From Molanna angustata (taxonomy: Eukaryota > Arthropoda > Insecta > Trichoptera > Molannidae), in assembly GCA_963576475.1 (NCBI GenBank), contig OY754984.1, positions 22,283,215-22,347,214 of the forward strand: 64,000 bases of DNA, read 5' to 3'. Positions 1 through 9,599 of this stretch are shown in pieces. The translations under genes were made by a program, and so were the position numbers. Each line of letters starts with the position of its first letter. Within the stretch, counting starts at the first letter, position 1. Under the pieces are notes generated by a model that saw only the letters and a list, made by a program, of their open reading frames with translations, was not told the origin of the DNA and did not search any database.

Positions 1-474
1 CAAGATATGATGGTCTGAATCATAATATAGTAAACCAAAATAAGCAAACACGTTGCCGTCAATGCCATAAAAACACAACATTTAAATGTGAAAAATGTAA
101 TGTTGCCTTGCATGTCAAAAGTGCAATCATATATCATCATAAGTAGTTTTTTTTAATAGTAATTTTTGTAGTACCTAGTAATAATAATGCTAAGAAAATA
201 ATATTTTATAGTAATAATATTTTAATAATAATATTTTTATAGTAGGTATCTAGTAGTAGTCACCACATAATTATGAAAAAACAGTATATTCTTCTAATGT
301 CATAAAAATGTAGTCCATGTGCCTAGTGATCCGATTTCGGAACACCTTATTTCTCAAAAACTAGAAACAATAAAAAAAAAGTTACTAAAATATATATTTT
401 TTTTACACCATTTCATGTAACATATATGAATTTCACGAAAAAAATCGCAAAAAAAAACCTTAGGTCTAAATGGG
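1..474 (+). mobile_element. piggyBac-type DNA transposon, 3' end (left part outside window)
   Basis: The window opens inside a transposase frame that ends at 146, followed by an AT-rich tail to 474 and then TTAA at 475-478. The last bases before it read AAATGGG, so the inverted end begins CCC next to TTAA, as piggyBac-family ends do. Immediately after the TTAA, RTE-like coding sequence resumes exactly where the related copy at 5869 also has a TTAA. That places the insertion boundary at the canonical target site. The 5' half and the DDD catalytic core lie outside the window. Confidence 0.8.
3..146 (+). CDS. piggyBac-like transposase, C-terminal zinc-ribbon fragment (partial)
   Basis: The frame from base 3 to the TAG at 144-146 gives 47 residues starting RYDGLNHNIV. 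Cysteines and histidines fall in the pattern CRQCH, then CEKCNVALHV and a final HH. This is the cysteine-rich C-terminal finger of piggyBac-family transposases (RYDG, CxxC, KCxKCNV are typical). The usual later Cys of the finger is replaced (SAIIYHH where C-x-x-x-YH is expected), so the domain may be decayed. The catalytic part is upstream of the window. Confidence 0.8.
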   Translation, partial: RYDGLNHNIVNQNKQTRCRQCHKNTTFKCEKCNVALHVKSAIIYHHK

Positions 475-478
475 TTAA

Positions 479-785
479 TAGAATTTAAGTGAACACATTG
501 AGATGGTTTAGACACATGGGCAGAATGAATGAGGAACGCCTGACGAAGAAAATATACATTGCGGACAGGAATCGAATGAGAGGTCGGGGCCGCCCAAGTA
601 AGGGATGGCATATCCATGGGAACGCTATTTTGAAAGGCGGAGATGTCAGAAGCATGAACAACAAATGAATATGTATAGGACAATGTATGAATGTCGATGA
701 ATGTGTGTCAAGATAGAAATAAGTAGCGTTTGGTTCTCTCTGCCTACCCCGCGAGGGACATGGCGTGATGGTATGTATGTAATGC
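479..785 (+). pseudogene. RTE-like LINE, 3' fragment of reverse transcriptase ORF
   Basis: Forward translation from about 489 gives VNTLRWFRHMGRMNEERLTK, then KIY, GRGRPSKGW and GGDVRSMNN before a stop. These match the C-terminus of the long reverse-transcriptase frame at 22903-24870 (minus). The copy ends with the family's terminal words GGGACATGGCGTGATGG and a short TATG repeat near 765-782. Its 5' side is cut by the piggyBac end at TTAA 475-478. It is a broken relic. Confidence 0.85.
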
Positions 786-844
786 TTGCTTTCAAATGAA
801 ATTTTTAGGAATAAACTAAAGAATTATGAGTTATTATTATGAGT

Positions 845-1190
845 GATAGAGTTAGATGTGTTACAAAGGAGGATCGAATTAGAAATGAATACGTCCGAGG
901 TAGTTTTGGAGTCGCCTCTATTCCGGAGAAACTAAAGGCCAGACACCGATGGTACGGACACATTACCAGACGAAATGAGGATCATACATATAGTTAAACT
1001 CACACAGGATATACGCACTCAGTCCAGAAATAGAGGCTGTACATAGGCCACCTGGTGGACAAATATTAAGGAGTTGAGGGAGGAGCAACTAACCAGAGAA
1101 ATGACGCAAGATGGAAAGATCTCCGAAGGGCAAGAAAGGAAAGGTCGTACCAGAAGGGCCGCTCCAGATGAACTGGGAAGAGGCAAGGAA
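845..1190 (+). pseudogene. LINE reverse transcriptase C-terminal fragment
   Basis: From 845 the frame reads EDRIRNEYVRGSFGVASI then KARHRWYGHITRRNED, the RIRNE..RWYGH..RR signature found near the end of arthropod RTE-type pol proteins. A stop and frameshifts follow near 1000. Sense can be picked up again as TWWTNIKELREEQLTREM and later RRAAPDELGRG up to about 1190. A different family from the copy at 479-785. Non-functional. Confidence 0.7.
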
Positions 1191-1362
1191 GAAGAAATCT
1201 ATATTTTCAAAACATTTCTGTATGTTTCATTTAATTAACAAATTATTTTACTTTCAAATTTATGAAGATAAATTTAAGAAAATAAAATTAAATAATTGCC
1301 AACAATCAATTAATTTATTCACATAAAAATATCATCATCATTATTCTTAGCGTCACAACTCT

Positions 1363-1443
1363 TGATGGGTCCTATCTGTGTCCAAGAATCTTCTCCATAC
1401 TGTTCTATCGTTGGCTGCCACCTTCCAGTTCTGCTGCCCCATG
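1363..1443 (-). pseudogene. LINE pol C-terminal scrap
   Basis: Reverse-strand frame NWKVAANDRTVWRRFLDTD followed by RTHQEL and a stop. The DRTVWRR..TH.. pattern is typical of the last residues of RTE-like pol proteins. Only about 27 codons remain. The flanks 1190-1360 and 1445-1890 are AT-rich and show nothing else I can name. Confidence 0.5.
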
Positions 1444-1912
1444 GCTCATGACTATGCTGATGTCCTGGTAAAGATCATAAAGCTCGGTGATATATATCTT
1501 TTACGCCATGTTTGACAGTCGTTAATAGGTACATAGGTATATTCTGCATAAGATTTTTCTTTCAAAGGCATCCACTCTGTTTTCATCGTGTTTTGTTAAT
1601 ATCCAGGTAGGTATCCGATAAAAATATATTACTATCAAATTCAACAAAACTTATTAACGTGGTAAGTTTTCTCCATATCTTTAACAATGTATATCTTTGT
1701 CAAAAACTTAATTGAAAAAACTTGAATCGAACTATAAAAACTATATAACGATATTGAATCGAACACCACATTTTCCTATTCTGACATATACGCATTGTCG
1801 TCTCGATACTCGACATACATACATCACCTAATAATAATAATAATTAAAGACTTTTATAGTATTAAAAATACAAAATATATAAAGGGAAAGAACACGGGAA
1901 TCTCTTCGGTGA

Positions 1913-2880
1913 CGGATCTCTTTTTGGTCATCGGATCATGGTCTTCTTGTTAATCCTACTAAGTCCCAGGCAATTATAATCGGTAGTCCTCGTCTGCTGT
2001 CATCTATAAGGAATTTGCAACTACCACTGCTGTATATCAATAACCAATGCATTCCTTATACCAGGGTTGTAAAAGATCTTGGAATCTTCATCGATGATGA
2101 CCTTTCGTGGCATGAACAGGTATCGCATGTTAGTAAATCTATTTTCTTTGCCCTACATTCACTTAATAAACTTAAAAATTTCCTTCCATTCCGTTGTAAA
2201 ATAATTCTTGCTCAATCACTTCTTCTTCCATTGCTTGATTATGCCGATGTATGCTACTTGGATGCAAATGAAGTGCATCTCAATAAACTTGAACGTCTTC
2301 AGAATATATGTATCAGATTCATCTTTGGGTTGAAAAAATTTGATCGCATATCACCTTCCCGCAATCTTCTTTGTTGGCCCAGGATACGCCAGCGGCGCAA
2401 TATACACATTTTGTCACTATTGTACAATATTCTCTCGAACCCAAACCTGCCACAGTACCTCAAAAGCAAATTCACTTATTTATCCAGTCATGGACTTCCA
2501 CTCCGATCTGCTGAACGTACAACACTTTCCATACCCATCCATAATACAGAATTTCTCAGCTCTTCGTTCGAAGTACAATCAGCAAGATTATGGAATAGCC
2601 TTAATCCGGATATTGCGTCGTCTAATTCACTTAGTATTTTCAAGAAAAAACTAAAGAAGGAATATTTATCCTTGAACACCTGATCCCGATTTCCTCTCCT
2701 GTCCTTACCATATCCTTTTTCTTGCTATGATTTGCTGTTGTACATACACAATGTTGTCATACTTTGTAATCTGGTTGGTTGGAAGAAATTGCCTAATGGC
2801 AATAAGCCCGCCAGTGTACAATTATATTTGTTTATATTATGTACAAAAAGATGTATAAATAAATAAATAAATCTTTAACC
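1913..2880 (+). pseudogene. CR1-like LINE, 3' part of RT ORF plus 3' UTR and tail
   Basis: The frame is open from 1913 to the stop at 2681-2683 with no need for a start codon, because the copy is 5'-truncated. Visible motifs are VNPTKSQAIIIGS, LLPLLDYADVCY, HLNKLERLQNICIRFIFGL and RLWNSLNPD..FKKKLKKEYL, the post-catalytic end of CR1/Jockey-group reverse transcriptases. The catalytic YADD region is missing. The 3' UTR holds the stem ATTGCC/GGCAAT (loop TAAT) around 2790 and ends in an AATAAATAAATAAAT tail at 2861-2875. It is closely similar to 51539-51960. Confidence 0.85.
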
Positions 2881-3440
2881 AGTTCAGTCGTTGCCTGCAC
2901 TCGGATACGTGGTCGAACTTCTTGAGTCCAAACACGTATAGAATGCAGACATTTTGTAACCGTTCGAGTTTGTTAAGTTGATCTTCAGTTGAATCTCAGC
3001 GTAGGCAACGTCAGCGTAGTCAAGTAATGGTAGCATGTGTTGTTGAGTTACGCGACATCCTACGTAGGCGATTCAAAGCGAACGCGAATGCGAAGCGATC
3101 CGAAAGGATACATGCGAATTCAAAGTGATGCGGTGCGACGCTGCGGCTCTGTCCTACGGGCACGCGAATCGTGCTTCTGACATTATACTTTACCAAAAAA
3201 AACTATGGCACCGCTTCCAATTCGCGCGAAAATATCAAACAAATTGATCGCGTTCGCTTCGCATCGTACCATGTCACACCGTACCCTACTCGCGGTCGGT
3301 AACGCAGGACACTTCAATAGTTACCGACTGATTGTTATTTTCGCGCCGCTTCGCGTTCGCCTTGAATCGCCTACGTAAGACGTCGCGTTAGAGTGATTTT
3401 AGTCTTAACTGGTAAATAATTTTTAAGTCGGCCTCATACG
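2878..3440 (-). pseudogene. CR1-like LINE RT fragment split by a MITE
   Basis: Reverse-strand reading gives LKNYLPVKTKITLTQQH, MLPLLDYADVAY, then DQLNKLERLQNVCILYVFGL and KKFDHVSECRQRLNWLK. It parallels the plus-strand CR1-like copy next to it (NFLPFRCKIILAQ, LLPLLDYADV, LNKLERLQNICIRFIFGL). A 337-bp insertion (3051-3387) interrupts it. Reading across with one TTA removed keeps the frame. A small frame change occurs inside the retained part near 2995. The copy lies head-on to 1913-2880. Confidence 0.8.
3051..3387. mobile_element. 337-bp MITE with ~45-bp inverted repeats, TTA target duplication
   Basis: The left end CGCGACATCCTACGTAGGCG and the right end (reverse complement CGCGACGTCTTACGTAGGCG) are inverted repeats. 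The similarity runs about 45 bp inward through a stretch rich in GCGAACGCGAA. TTA at 3048-3050 and TTA at 3388-3390 flank it. A 3-bp TTA/TAA duplication is the habit of PIF/Harbinger elements, so that superfamily is inferred. The interior is CpG- and GC-rich, unlike its surroundings, and has no coding frame. The host sequence is a CR1-like LINE. Confidence 0.85.
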
Positions 3441-4450
3441 TTCTCATTTGTTATTTAACAGACATACGACAAAGTTTAAGTATTAAATTTAGACTAAAAT
3501 TATTATATTTATTTGTTTGTAAATTTTTGGAAGATTAACAGCATATATATTACATCTAATATAATAATTTAACAGCCAATTAGAAGTCTCATACTGTCAT
3601 ACTGTCAGTTGCAAGTTGAAAAATATAACATAATAATATAATATGTTTCTGTAACAGATAAAGTTTCATCGTGAAACGGAGGTAAACATAAACAAGAAAA
3701 AAAAATCACCGAAGAGAACATACATGATTTTATATTTTAGTGGTTACAGTTGGCAAAATAAATTATAGTATTAAAAAAATTGCACTTAGAATACATCTCG
3801 CTACTGTAATGCTAATCTGAAATACATCAAATTCTGGTGAATTAAATATAAAATGTCCATAACCAAACTATAGTACCGCTTTAATGTCTGCAGTTAAAAT
3901 AAGAGTCTGCGAATGCTTGCTAAATTAACTGAAAAGGCGAATATCCTTATTTAAGCATAAAAAATTATACAATCTAAATACACATAACACACAATAGATG
4001 ATCATTTAAGTAATATCATTTAGTTTAGATTTAGACTACATGTTGCAAACATAATTTATCGGTCATTTGTCAAACGTCAAGTCAAATGTCAACCACGGTG
4101 TTGCCAGGATTTAAAGTACTAATTATTATTGGAGAGTTGCATGAAAAAATATTAATATTTATTACATGCTTATTTACAAGGAGTTTAAAATATCAATCTT
4201 TCTAAAATTAAACAATTTATTATTTTGTAAATTAATATTTTATAAGAATAACGTTTTTGTGCGGAGGCGACAAACACAGCAGCGAAAAATAAAGCTTGCT
4301 CCGTGTCATGGTTTGTGAAACGCAAATTAAGAAACTAAAAGAGAAGTTTCGTTTGACTTCTACAATAGGGTTTGCAACCTTTTTAACCACTTTGTGGATT
4401 ATAGGCGTTTGATTTAGTTGAAACTCAGCAATCTTCGTATTGCCTGTATA
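3441..4450. other. AT-rich unannotated stretch
   Basis: I see no coding frame, RNA gene or shared repeat here. The only texture is a run of short repeated words (GTCAAACGTCAAGTCAAATGTC near 4066-4090) and a slightly less AT-rich part at 4260-4370. Confidence 0.4.
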
Positions 4451-4454
4451 ATTA

Positions 4455-4720
4455 AAAATGGTCCCTCAGTGTCTCCCGTCCCTTCGGTGCCTCCTGTCCT
4501 TTTAATGTCTTCTGTCCCTCAGTGCCACCCGTCTCTTCAGTGTCTCCCGTCCCTTCAGGTCCTTCTGTACCTCCCGTTCCGTCAATGCCTCATACCCCTC
4601 TTCATTTCCTCCCGAATCTTTCATCCCTTCAGACATTTTAGTAACTTCAGACCCCTCAGTACCTTCAGATCGTTCAGTACCTTCAGACCGTTCAGTACCT
4701 TCAGACCCCTCAGTGCCATG
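4455..4720. repeat. Degenerate minisatellite of CCCTTCAGTGCCTCC-type units
   Basis: Units of roughly 14-20 bp such as GTCCCTTCGGTGCCTCC, then TCAGTACCTTCAGACCG near the right side, recur about 14 times with much variation. It is pyrimidine-rich on the plus strand and gives a spurious proline/serine/phenylalanine-rich frame. A short stretch of similar but reverse-oriented texture is at 38225-38300. Confidence 0.7.
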
Positions 4721-4811
4721 GACCGCCGGAGGCGGTCATTTACCGCGCAGCGGTAAAAGCCGGCTGCAAGCCCTAGCTAAGAAGCTGAGCGAAGCGAAGC
4801 TTCTCAGCTAG
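4721..4811. other. Cluster of three GC-rich perfect hairpins
   Basis: Stems are GACCGCC/GGCGGTC (4721-4737, loop GGA), TTTACCGC/GCGGTAAA (4739-4757, loop GCA) and an outer pair CTAGCT..AGAAGCT against AGCTTCT..AGCTAG (4773-4811). They stand back to back in otherwise AT-rich DNA. A terminal CTAG after a hairpin is compatible with a Helitron 3' end, but I see no matching 5' end, so the origin is open. Confidence 0.6.
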
Positions 4812-4865
4812 TTAATTAATAAATAAATAAATAATTAATAATATAAACAAGAAAATTGAAATATC

Positions 4866-5790
4866 CCTAACTTGGGTGAGGCACCGGCATAGAATAGTGC
4901 TTATATTCTTTTCTATTGTTGTTTTCAAGTTTCTCTTATGAGCCGGGTACCTAATAGAAAATACAACAGGCAACAATAACATCTCACATAGTTCAGCAAT
5001 GAGGTTCACCATCACACATTCTGAATGTAGTGTTTCGGGTGTCTCGTAAGAGCCGGGTAATAGAAAATACAACAGGCAACAATAATATCTCACATAGTTC
5101 AGCAATGAGGTTCACCATCACACATTCTGAATGTAGTGTTTCGGGTGTCTGGTAAGAGCCGGGTAATAGAAAATACAACAGGCAACAATAACATCTCACA
5201 TAGTTCAGCAATGAGGTTCACCATCACACATTCTGAATGTAGTGTTTCGGGTGTCTCGTAAGAGCCGGGTAATAGAAAATACAACAGGCAACAATTACAT
5301 CTCACATAGTTCAGCAATGAGGTTCACCATCACACATTCTGAATGTAGTGTTTCGGGTGTCTCGTAAGAGCCGGGTAATAGAAAATACAACAGGCAACAA
5401 TAACATCTCACATAGTTCAGCAATGAGGTTCACCATCACACATTCTGAATGTAGTGTTTCGGGTGTCTGGTAAGAGCCGGGTAATAGAAAATACAACAGG
5501 CAACAATAACATCTCACATAGTTCAGCAATGAGGTTCACCATCACACATTCTGAATGTAGTGTTTCGGGTGTCTCGTAAGAGCCGGGTAATAGAAAATAC
5601 AACAGGCAACAATAACATCTCACATAGTTCAGCAATGAGGTTCACCGGTACCAATTCTAAATGTAGTGCCTTTTTAAGTGAGGTGTAGTGGGGATACACG
5701 CATGCGGTATGCTTTCTTTTATAAGGTAATGCACAACGAATACTTGTCGCTGGTTACCCCACATTGTGGGATATGCCGTGATGGTATGAA
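4866..5790 (+). mobile_element. Family B SINE-like element expanded by internal tandem repeats
   Basis: The ends match the unexpanded copy at 58985-59285: head GTGAGGCACCGGCATAGAAT and tail ACCCCACATTGTGGGATATG followed by CCGTGATGGTATG and (GAAT)n. There is no coding capacity. The tail resembles the 3' end of the RTE-like LINE (GACATGGCGTGATGGTATG), suggesting RTE machinery copied it. This copy is about 925 bp instead of about 300 because of the 106-bp array at 4939-5655. Confidence 0.75.
4939..5655 (+). repeat. 106-bp tandem array, about 7 units
   Basis: GAGCCGGGTA begins units at 4939, 5050, 5156, 5262, 5368, 5474 and 5580. All steps after the first are exactly 106 bp; the first unit is longer because of a small insertion near 4947. 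Units are nearly identical and differ mainly at CTCGTAAG versus CTGGTAAG. Because one unit equals the middle of a family B SINE, the array grew inside one copy. The 72-residue frames here, repeated at 106-bp steps, are artefacts of the period. Confidence 0.95.
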
Positions 5791-5809
5791 TGAATAAATG
5801 AATGATATA

Positions 5810-6178
5810 ATTTCAGGGTCAGAAATGAGGACACAAGGAAAGAATATAGGATAAAGAAAGATGTTATTAAAAGAATGAAAGTGAACACATTGAGATGGTT
5901 TGGCCACATGGGGAGAATGAATGAGGAACGCCTGACGAAGAAAATATACATTGCGGACAGGAATGGAATGAGAGGTCTGGGCCGCCCAAGGAAGGGATGG
6001 CACGTCCATGTGAACGGTTTCGAAAGTCGGAAATGTTAGAAGCATTAACAACAGACGAACATGTATAAGACGATGTATGAATGTTGACGAGGCGATGAAT
6101 GTATGTTAAGATAGAAGTAAATGGCGTTCGGTTCTCTCTGTCTAGCCTGTGAGGGACATGGCGTGATGGTATGTATGT
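5810..6178 (+). pseudogene. RTE-like LINE 3' fragment
   Basis: Reads VRNEDTRKEYRIKKDVIKRM, then KVNTLRWFGHMGRMNEERL, KIYIADRNGM and GRPRKGWHVHVN, matching residues near the end of the 22903-24870 frame. A frameshift follows near 6030. The copy ends with GACATGGCGTGATGG and TATG repeats at 6157-6178. It joins family B on the left and another LINE scrap on the right, at their tails. Confidence 0.85.
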
Positions 6179-6179
6179 A

Positions 6180-6600
6180 TAATTTCAGGATATATAAAAC
6201 ATGTGTAAGACCCATTGCCATCTACGGAGTAGAGACCAGAGCAGACACAACGAGAACAAAATCTCTCCTGAGAACATCAGAGATTAGGACATTGAGATGT
6301 ATAACCGGAAACGCTCTAAGAGACTGAATTCGAAATACTGAAATAAGAAAAAAGTGTAGTACAGCGGAAGACATCGTCAGATGGGGAAGACAGCGGAGGC
6401 GATATTGGAGCTCACATGTTAACAGAATGGATGAAAATAGACTCCCACGTATCGATCTCCAGGAGAATCCAGGAGAACCAGGAAGACCCCCAAAGGGACG
6501 GAGAGACAGCTGGCAGTCCACATCGTAGGATACAGAATAACGGTTGAAACAGATCTTTGGATCTATGAAAAGGAAGAAGAAGAAGAAGATTATAATTTAA
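6180..6600 (+). pseudogene. LINE RT C-terminal fragment (second RTE-like family)
   Basis: From about 6189 the frame reads YKTCVRPIAIYGVETRADT and later LLRTSEIRTLRCITGNALRD, a stop, then IRNTEIRKKC, VNRMDENRLPR and RPPKGRRDSW. This is the usual order YGxET, LRxITG, RNxEI, RMDxNR, RPxxRW of RTE-like C-termini. It ends in GAAGAAGAAGAAG at about 6573-6588. Stops make it dead. 6600-6780 is unexplained low-complexity sequence. Confidence 0.75.
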
Positions 6601-6784
6601 ATAATGAATTGAAGGACCGCAGCGGAGTACAAGAGGGTTGATGGGAGTCAAATCCCGACATGGGCTGTTGGACCATCGAAGAACAATAAGATGAAGTCAT
6701 TGTAAGTCAGTGTAAAAAAGAAGAATCCAGAGAACTTGAAAATCTTGCACTTAAACACCAACAGGTTTTCTTTTATTGACAAAA

Positions 6785-7035
6785 ATTGTTTTAACATCTC
6801 AATAGAGACGAAGTTGGGATATTATAGAAGAACCAGGAATTCGAGGCACCTACAGGTCGTAAGCCCTGTAGGTGCGTAAGCCCTGTAGGTAAAATGTTTG
6901 TCAATAAAAATATCATTTGACTCGGATTTTTGATTGGATTATCATTTGATTGGATTTTATCATTTGATTGGATTTTTTTCCCGAAAGGGAAAAAAATCCA
7001 ATGTTTGCGTATATGCAATTAAAAAAATATTCGAC
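6785..7035 (+). repeat. Family C interspersed repeat (partly duplicated)
   Basis: Shares with 32170-32405 and 58385-58680 the words CTCAATAGAGACGAAGTTGG, GGTCGTAAGCCCTGTAGGTG and GGGAAAAAAATCCAATGTTT. In this copy GTAAGCCCTGTAGGT is present twice in a row (6858-6891) and ATCATTTGATTGGATT three times (6911-6976). The inner GGATTTTTTTCCCGAAAGGG also forms a hairpin with AAAAAAATCC. Non-coding; class unknown. Confidence 0.75.
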
Positions 7036-8690
7036 CAACAGGTTTATTAGCATGCATAATATCAAGCGGTTTAACTATTCGAACTTGGGACTGAACTGTA
7101 CATTATCCTATCTTGACATATTTTTTTGTACAGGAAAACATACCTATATAAAAATAATTTGGATTTGAGGTTTTATTTTTTGATACGTTTATTATTATTT
7201 ATTATTTGTAGCAAACCTACATGAATTTTTACGTATTCTTACACTATACACACTCTATCGCCATTGACAGGTCTAGTGCCATGGGAGATATAATAAATTA
7301 CTTTATTATATAACTGACTCATCTTTATAAATAGAACATGATGTATATGTAGATTGTCGTACAAGAACCAGTTATAATATTTATATAGTTATAAATCACA
7401 GTGTGTTCACAATATGTATGTAACTACAGCTGTTCTGTTTGGTGTGACAATCTTATCGCTTGTTCCGTGCGATACAATAATTTCTCCAGAGAATATATTA
7501 TTATTGTTATTGTCTACCTAGGTACAACATACTGCAAGAACACACTATACCTGAATTGATGACATACAGGATGATTTATTTTTTTTGTGTCGAAAATACA
7601 TATATTAATGGAAATTTAGGATTCTTGAGAAGAGTTTCAGTTTTGGCAGAGTAAAATTTTATACGGAGAAAAAGTGTAAAAATCTAAAATTTATACAAAA
7701 TTTGTGTTACAAATAGGTACATTATAAAATTAAAAATATTTGACGTCAATCAATAGATTGTCATATTTACAGTCATACTAATGAACACGTAATGTCGAAC
7801 ACAATTGTTTTAAATTCAAATACAGAAAATGTAAAAGAAAAATACACAATCTAATTTGAAACAATATAAATGATAGGTACTTAAACAATAACACTTTGCA
7901 ATACATGAAAATAAAACTGTGTACCCCTTGATGAAAAAATGATGTTTTTTAAGTATGGATCAGTTCCAATGACTATTCAAACATAAAAAATAATATGAAA
8001 TAATGGTCGATTTTGACCTCTACGCGATGACTATTTATTATTAATGGTCAAAAGATACCATTAAACTGACTGTAATAACAAAGTGAAAACTTGTTAGATA
8101 TCTATGCTAGCGTCCTGTGTTATAAACAGCTGAAGTTATAAACAGCCATCTCCATTTATGCATTTCATTCGGAATATCTCCAGTTACTGTGGCTAGATGT
8201 ATCGCGAATTCTCCTCGACATTCTTATTCCGTGTAAATTGAATATCAGAGTGAGTACTATCTTATATTATATGAATCAGTTGCCCCAATTGTTTGTAGTA
8301 TTATCTTTTTTTGCTTAACTTACATTATGTAACTATTTTTTTCTTATTATTTTTTTTAACTTAGTTTTTGTAACCAAACTTTCTCTTATTTATATAACTC
8401 TTACTTGTGTTATTGAATATGAGCTCATGTAATTGTGTGTTCATCCATAATTGGACGTCCAGCACTCATTATAATAACCAATATTATTCTTTTTTTATGA
8501 AAATTGTAAGCTGGATGACTGTCGATGTACCCTTTTTAATAAATAAAATAAAAATAAAATAAAATATAGAGAGATGAGTTTTAACAATACCTTTTGAACA
8601 CGCAAATAATCATTCTTATCAATATTCTTTAAAACTAATCAATCCCAATAATGTAATAACTAATAACCATCTCCCTATAGTAATTATACA
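7036..8690. other. AT-rich span, possible LINE/SINE 3' tail at 8280-8575
   Basis: No coding frame of interest. Around 7240-7290 the words CACTATACACACTCTATCGC resemble the terminal region of family A. From about 8280 the sequence looks like a retroelement 3' UTR ending in AATAAATAAAATAAAAATAA at 8540-8567, preceded by GTAAGCTGGATGACTGTCGA. I cannot assign a family. Confidence 0.35.
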
Positions 8691-8692
8691 TA

Positions 8693-8880
8693 TGTGCTAG
8701 CGTCCCAGGTTCGTTTCCCAATATGGAATAAATTTATTTAATATGATTTCTCACGCAATTATTGCTTCTCCGGGATAGAAACACAGGTGTATTGGAAGAA
8801 GATGTCTTTGGCCATAAACTTGCCCCTTTGCGTAGGGTGCGAGGAAAATGAAAAATTTCAATAAATGAGAATTAATGAAA
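8693..8880 (+). mobile_element. tRNA-derived SINE S2, copy 1
   Basis: Begins near GCTAGCGTCCCAGGTTCG, where GGTTCGTTTCC is a decayed RNA polymerase III B box. A body TTCTCACGCAATTATTGCTT follows, and a 3' part GAAACACAGGTGTATTGGAA with a decayed hairpin region. The same order is found at 40685-40872 (plus) and 52255-52425 (minus). No A box is visible, so the head is truncated or decayed. Confidence 0.6.
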
Positions 8881-9184
8881 ATAAGGAGACTGGAGTAGTA
8901 TTTTTTCGCTGTAAGTTAGCTATATAGACATTCAACAATTTACTAGGTCTACAAATTTTAAATAAATGCAACACCTTTTATAAATAAACTCCCAGTAATC
9001 TTGCCCGTGTGTGCATTTTGTTTGCTAGTTTGAGCTAGACAATAATCGCAGAGTACAATTATTTATATGAAAGATAGAACAGTTGAGATTTTGCAAAGTG
9101 ACATACATAGTGAACAAGTGCATTGATTATTTATGTAAAATATTATAATAAGCGACCAAATTCTAACAAGAAATTAAAAAAATA

Positions 9185-9300
9185 TATCTTCTTCTTCTTT
9201 TTTTATCGGCCTTTTTCCCTCCACTGCTGAAGATAGGCCTCTTTCATTCCCTTCCATCTTTGTTTATTTTATGCCATCTGCATCATTTTCTCCCCGCCGC
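9185..9300 (-). pseudogene. RTE LINE C-terminal scrap
   Basis: Reverse frame RWKGMKEAYLQQWREKGR followed by a stop and an AAGAAGAAGAAG run (seen as TTCTTCTTCTTT at 9189-9201). This is the terminal AxVQxW-type motif of RTE pol, as in the copy at 11853-12353 (AYVQEWMK). Only the last ~30 codons remain. GC-rich CGCCGCGCCGCGCCG at 9296-9310 sits at its upstream edge. Confidence 0.6.
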
Positions 9301-9316
9301 GCCGCGCCGTCCTGAC

Positions 9317-9425
9317 ATGAAAATATATAAAACATGAAAATATATAAAATATGAAAATATATAAAACATGAAAATATATAAAACATGAAAATATATAAAA
9401 CATGAAAATATATAAAACATGAAAA
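9317..9425. repeat. 17-bp minisatellite, 6-7 units
   Basis: CATGAAAATATATAAAA repeats head to tail with one TATG variant. It ends when GAAAATGCATAAG breaks the pattern. Confidence 0.9.
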
Positions 9426-9599
9426 TGCATAAGAACAAAAAAGAGAAATTGAAATTTTAAAACAAATTTTTTTATTTATTATTTTTATTTATTTATTATA
9501 TAAAATACAATTTTTTCTTAAATCTAGTAACAATTTTTTTTTTAATGCATTATAATATATTTAACTTAGGTTACATAATAGTTACCAGATATTTTACTA

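Noticed and set aside
354..683. 109-codon minus frame near the window start
   Set aside because: Antisense of the RTE-like 3' fragment and the piggyBac tail.
4773..4811. Helitron 3' end (hairpin then CTAG)
   Set aside because: The outer stem itself contains the CTAG and no 5' TC end or related copy is visible, so I do not call a Helitron.
4812..5635. Series of 72-codon minus-strand frames repeating the same protein
   Set aside because: They recur every 106 or 212 bp because the DNA is a tandem array inside a SINE-like element; no independent coding evidence.
4939..5655. Possible CRISPR-like array
   Set aside because: The whole 106-bp unit repeats without unique spacers, and the setting is animal DNA.
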